This document shows positions 34,601-40,600 of a DNA stretch of 64,000 bases, piece by piece; the stretch's first letter is position 1, and every line of letters begins with the position of its first letter. The DNA is from a virus. Under the pieces are notes generated by a model that worked only from the letters and a program-made list of their open reading frames with translations, did no database searches and was not told the origin of the DNA. The position numbers and the translations under genes are program-made. The stretch lies in the IMG/VR virus record IMGVR_UViG_3300020445_000983, positions 1 to 64,000 of that record; one strand, 5' to 3'.

Positions 34601-37600
34601 AGGATGTTTTGCGTAAATATTGACACTAGCAATCACACCTTGACTGAATACAGGGTCTTGAATCGCTGTAGATCTCAATCTATAGGTAAATTGCCTTGAA
34701 TTGAACAGTTCTTCAACAAAGAATGAACCATTATACTCATTTGTGGAGAATCCTTCGACAAATATGATCTCATTTGTTTCAAAATTGTTCTTAGTAGTAG
34801 CATTAGCAAATACTAAGTCGGTATATGTTAGTGCACCTGTAGGAATAATGTCCTTATCAAGGTTAGCAGTCAGTTTAAACTCTTTAACACCAACTAAATT
34901 ACCAAATGTTGCTATATTTCCTGTCGCATCAACACTAAATGTTAGACCAACAGCATCAGCATCGATGATATCACCCTTGATATAGGAAGAATCTTCATAA
35001 ATCTCCTCAATCTTGATGATATAGTCAGATCCAGAGAAGGTTTTCCACCTAGCAAACTGATCTAATGTACCACCACTATAGGAAGTATTGACTAAATCAA
35101 CATCAAATGATCCAGCAACTCTGGTATATACCCAGTTTACGGTACCATCAGAGACAGTTCCTACATTATGTACAGGAGCAGTAGCACCAGAAGTACCAGC
35201 ACTAGATGCTGTATAGATCTTTCCAGCGTTATATACTTCATCACTGACAGCATATACAGTATTTGTAGTCCACTGAGGAATAGTGGTTGTTACTGTAAAG
35301 TCATATGCAATGACATTGATGTCATTTCCAGTAGATTTAATTAGTTTTGCAGTATCAAATGTACCAACAATATTACCAATCTTACAATTATTAGTTCCAG
35401 CTTCAACAATGGTACCGTATGCACTAATAACATCAGCTCCACCAATTACAGAATATTGTTGTAATCTATCACCTTTAGTGAAGGTAGCATTCTGATTGAA
35501 TGTAATAGTCTTAACAGCGTCAATAGTAGTATACTTGGCATCTCTTAGGTAGAACTTAGGAATAACTGTTGTTGACATCAACAGTTTCTTACCATTTGGA
35601 GTAGGAATGGTTGCTGTTCTAGTAGCATAAGGTTCATCAGTAGAAGTGAACGTATATGAACCTTCAACGTTGTTTGAGATAACATCAGCATAATCAAGGA
35701 TCTGAATACCAGCAGGACCCAATACCCAATCATTTGATGTGGTAGCAAGGGTATTAAAGGTGAAATCGTTGATGGCAGCGGCGTTTGTTACCTGAATACC
35801 TGTCTCTACGTCATTGAGAGTAAAGGTTCCAAGTTTTGTCTGATCCTTATCAATCTTGTAAGTAAATGCGTGAGTAATCTTTGTGCTACCAACTGCCTGA
35901 GCAGGAGTGAAGTTAGCATCATATTTGGTGACAGTAGATATTGAAAGGTTATCTAACCATCCACCAACAGATGTTGTTGTAGCAGGAGTCTCTAAACCAA
36001 GAACAATTGCTTTCTTAATAGCAGTGTTAACTGTTGTACTGGTATGAGAAATCTCTTCGTTACCGTTAATATACACTTTATAAGTGTAATTACCAACACC
36101 AATGTTCTGCTTAACGTATGCTACGTGTACAAATGCTTCTGCAGCAAATCTAGTCCAGTTAGTAGTTGTAGTGGAGAAATATGTACCTGATCCAACATCT
36201 ATACTTAACTTTCCAAAGTTAGGACTTGTAGAATCACCATCTACAGACAATACAGTTGCATCACCAGTATTAGGTGTAATTTTGAATAGAGTTGGTTTGG
36301 AAGACTGTGCATTGTACTGTGACTGTCCAATAGCAATATATCCTTCAATTGTCCAATCTGTACCTTGATCAGCAGCCCAATCAATCTCTAAAGCGTTGGC
36401 AGCAGCAGTTGTTGTAACTGAACTGTTACCAAACTTGGGTTTTGCATTATCAATTGCTTCACCTGTACCTTTCCAAGCAATAGTTGAAATATCGTTATAT
36501 GTGTCATCACCACTAACATCTGTATCAAAGTTTAGGATTGCAATCTCATTTGCTTCTACTTTGTTACCAACAACTATAGTATCAGCAGAACTATCATTAG
36601 TAATAGCAATAGGATGGAATCCAATACCAGAAGTCTCCTTAACAGAAGCTGCTGTTATAACATTATCGGTATTCCAAGAAACCTTCCAAGAAATAATACG
36701 GTTATCATTGAATGCATATCTAACATAAGCACCAACATCAATGTTACCAAAGATGTCAAATTTAACTCCAGTAGATTGAATTTCTTCAAATGCTGTATTT
36801 GGAGCAAATAATTTCTGTGCAGCAGGTGTTTGTAAGTTAGATGAAAGGAATTTCCAATATGCAACACCAGCAGTCTTACCAGTAGCTACAGTAGTAGCAG
36901 TAGCTGTAATGTATACAGTACCATAATCATCTACAGTTAATTTTGGATTAGAGTACCTATAGGCAGTATTGGAGAATTTACGAGTCCAATTAACCTCAAT
37001 AGTGGCACTATCATAGTATGTTTCACCAAATATGATATTACCAGAACCAGTAGGATCCTCAATACCAACAAACAATACCTTATTATTACCAATAAATTTA
37101 ATATCATTTAACTGCTCATCACCAGCAGCAGAAGCAATCTTACGTTTTTCTTCTAAAGCACCATCAGTATTCAACAAACCAATCCACATATCACTTGGAT
37201 TTGGAGAGTTTGTATCAGTAGTACCAGCAATATATAAGTATCCGTTAGAATCTAAATCAACTGAAGAAATATAGTCTCTACGAGTAGATCCAGATATACC
37301 AGCAAGTTCTCTCTGCCACTTAATTACAGCAGTTGGATTGTTGTTTGCATCAAATCCTGACTCAAACTTAGCAACAACAAGATCTGGGTTGTAAGCAAGG
37401 TTTGCTGTATGAGGAATAGTTTCACCAACAACGTATATTGTATGAGGATTAGTATTAGCAACGTGAATACTATTAAATACACACCTCTTATCACCTGCAG
37501 CAGGTTGAATAGGTAACATTGTACGTGTCCACAGCAATCTACCATCACTGTTAAACTTAGCAATCATACCTGCTGAATCACCAGTAGAATCATCTGCTTC

Positions 37601-40600
37601 ACCTACAACGTAGAAAGTACGATCATCAGCAATGGCGACATCTTTAATTTTTGTTACAGTGGTATTCTCTTTCAAGAATGACAGTGCATATGCAGCTTTC
37701 TTATACCTTTGTGGGTGACTGACGCGAATCTCTGGTGGAGAATCCTTATCATATGCAGAACCTGAGTTTATAATGTTAACCTTATTAACCGCACCAGACT
37801 CTTCTCTTACAATATTAAGTTTGAAATCTTGACCTTGACCACTAATAATCTCGTATGTAGGTGGAATATCCTCTGAATATCCTAATCCTTGCTGTAAAAC
37901 ATCAATTCTTTCAACACCAGCAACAACCTTTACCTTAAATGTCTTATTAGTTGAATCGATTTGAGGTATACTTTCAACAATAACCTCATCACCAGCTCTA
38001 AGATCGTGTTCTTCAGTAGTTGTTATTGTACCGAAAGATACGTCATTTTCTAATGTGGAACTGTAAGATAGGACATCTTGTCCCTTAACTGACTCAACTT
38101 TAGCAGAAGCACCATATCCACCAGTGTCTGTATTGTCAAAATATAGTTTATCAGTAACTTTATAAGAGGTACCTGGGTTCTCAACAACAAATCCACTAAC
38201 TTTAGCGTCTTCAAACTTGGTAGTAGTCTCAACTTCAATATCAACCTGTGATCTAGTAGAAACTTTAGGGTAGTAATCAAATAATTGCAGTACAGGTTCT
38301 TCCGAGATGTATGTTAAAGCAACCGCCTCTTCTGCATCTAAGATACCATCTTTGTTTAAATCTTCAAGTTCAAATACAAATTCTTCACCGAACTCAGTTA
38401 CAAGAGTATCAGTTGCCTTATTTGGTTGACGCTCAATATCAATGTCAACATCCTCATAAGGATCACGGAATCTAACAACACCTGAAGGAATATTAGTCTG
38501 TATAGCATCTTGACTATAGTTCCACTTATCAGGTACTGAGTATAGTTGAGGACCACAAACATAAGGGAATACAGGTAAACCTGCTTCAGATGCATCAATA
38601 GAAACGAAATAAGCATACACACCTTCTGGGTATTCAGGTGTCTTACAATATCTACCGTTATATTGGTCTAAATCACCATTTTGGAAGACATATTCATAGT
38701 CTTCAATGAATGTACCAGCAGCATACTCACTTAACAAAGGACCATCAGCACGAATTGGAGTTGGGTTCGTTGCTTCGTCATATATCAATGCTAATTTAAT
38801 TCTATAAGAAGATACAATCCTTTTAATACCAGAAGACTGATCATCTGCTTTAATGTACCCATAAGGACCGTAAATTGGGTTTCCATCAAATGACCAACCT
38901 ATAATTGGTGAGTGTGATAATCCAGCATCCAATTCTCTAAGATTGCCTGTAGCAGGATCTCTATAGACATTATCACCAAGAACAAATCTTAATTGTTTAG
39001 GATCGGATACGTGTGCGTATTCACCACCATACTGAGTGTTATATCCAGCAAATACGTATCCTCTAGCAGGGTCTAAGTTACCATATTGCTCTGTTTCTAA
39101 GTTCTTAGTCCACTCAAATACATTTGCAGTAAATGTGGCAAGTTCACCAACTGCTTCTAATCTAATAGTTGTTGTACCAGTATTATATCCAACACCACGG
39201 TTTTCAACGGAAACAGTAAGTACCTTACCTTTATCTTCTCCACTAGTACCAATAGTTGCTTTACCAACAGCACCATATCCTTCACCATTAATAATAACTT
39301 TTGGAGGTGAAGTATATCCATCACCAGAAGCAATAACAGCGATTGAAACAATACGACCGTTAATAACGATTGGTTGTGCAACAGCACCTTCACCAGAGTT
39401 CAGTTTGATTGTTGGTGAAGAAGTATATGATTGTCCTGCATTAGTGACTGCAATGCTCTTAATAGGACCACGTACAGCAGCACTTGCAGTTGCACCTGCT
39501 CCATCACCACCAGATATAGAAACTAGTGGTTCTGAAGTATACTCTTGACCAGGATCTCCGACAAGAATCTTAGTTACTACACCATTAGTAATAACAGCAG
39601 TAGCAGTAGCACCAAATCCACCACCACCTACAATACTAACAAGAGGACTAGAAGTGTACCCAGTACCACCTGAGGTGACATCAATTTCATATAGTGAACC
39701 ATTTACTACAACAGAAGCAGCAGCACCAGCTCCACCACCACCTGTAATTTCGATAGCAGGAGTCGCTGCAGCGTCATATCCTTTACCAACATTGGTAATA
39801 TCGATACCTGTAACACCACCATACTTAATCTTGCTCTCAGACTTATAAGACCAAGCAGCAACACCATTAACCCAGGTACCTATAGGTCCAAATTCAGTTA
39901 AGGGACGTTCTGATACAGTTTCTACTATTCTTGGAATTCTACTTAATTTTCTTTGGTTACCTGGAATTAGGGCAGATCCTATGAAAGGTCCAACCTTATA
40001 GTTTGGTATACCAGTCGTTGCAACATAAGAATAGTTGTCATTGAAGAAAACATTCTGTATATTGGTAGTAAAGTCTTTTATAGTACCACTAATACTCTCA
40101 ACATCAGACTTACCTCTGTTCAAGTCAACTGACATCAAGATATTACCCTGTGGAGGGTTCGGTGAAGGAGCCTCTATCTGATAGGAGAACGTAGTAGCAT
40201 TAATACGTGATGTTACTTCAAACGTACCATTGAAGATCGTTGGGTTAGCACCATAGATGGTTACAGCATCTCCAACTAACAAACCGTGATTATTAACGCT
40301 ATAAACGGTTGCAGTCTGATTATTCAGACCACCTGGCTCAATATTAGTAACTGAGATCAGTTTCTTGACGTTATAAAGCCAAGATGTTATCTTTTTATCA
40401 GTAGTAGAAGAACCAAGCGATGCAACGTTTAGTTTATCACCAGCCAAGTAATAAGAACCAGTGTCAGACAGAACGGTTCCAGTTGCTTCAGCAATACCCA
40501 AAATACGAAGTTTTACTTCAGTATCAAGCCCTCGATCAACATAACAGAAAATATCTGAGTAAATCGTCGTACCACTATCCCAATCCTCAACAATACCGTT

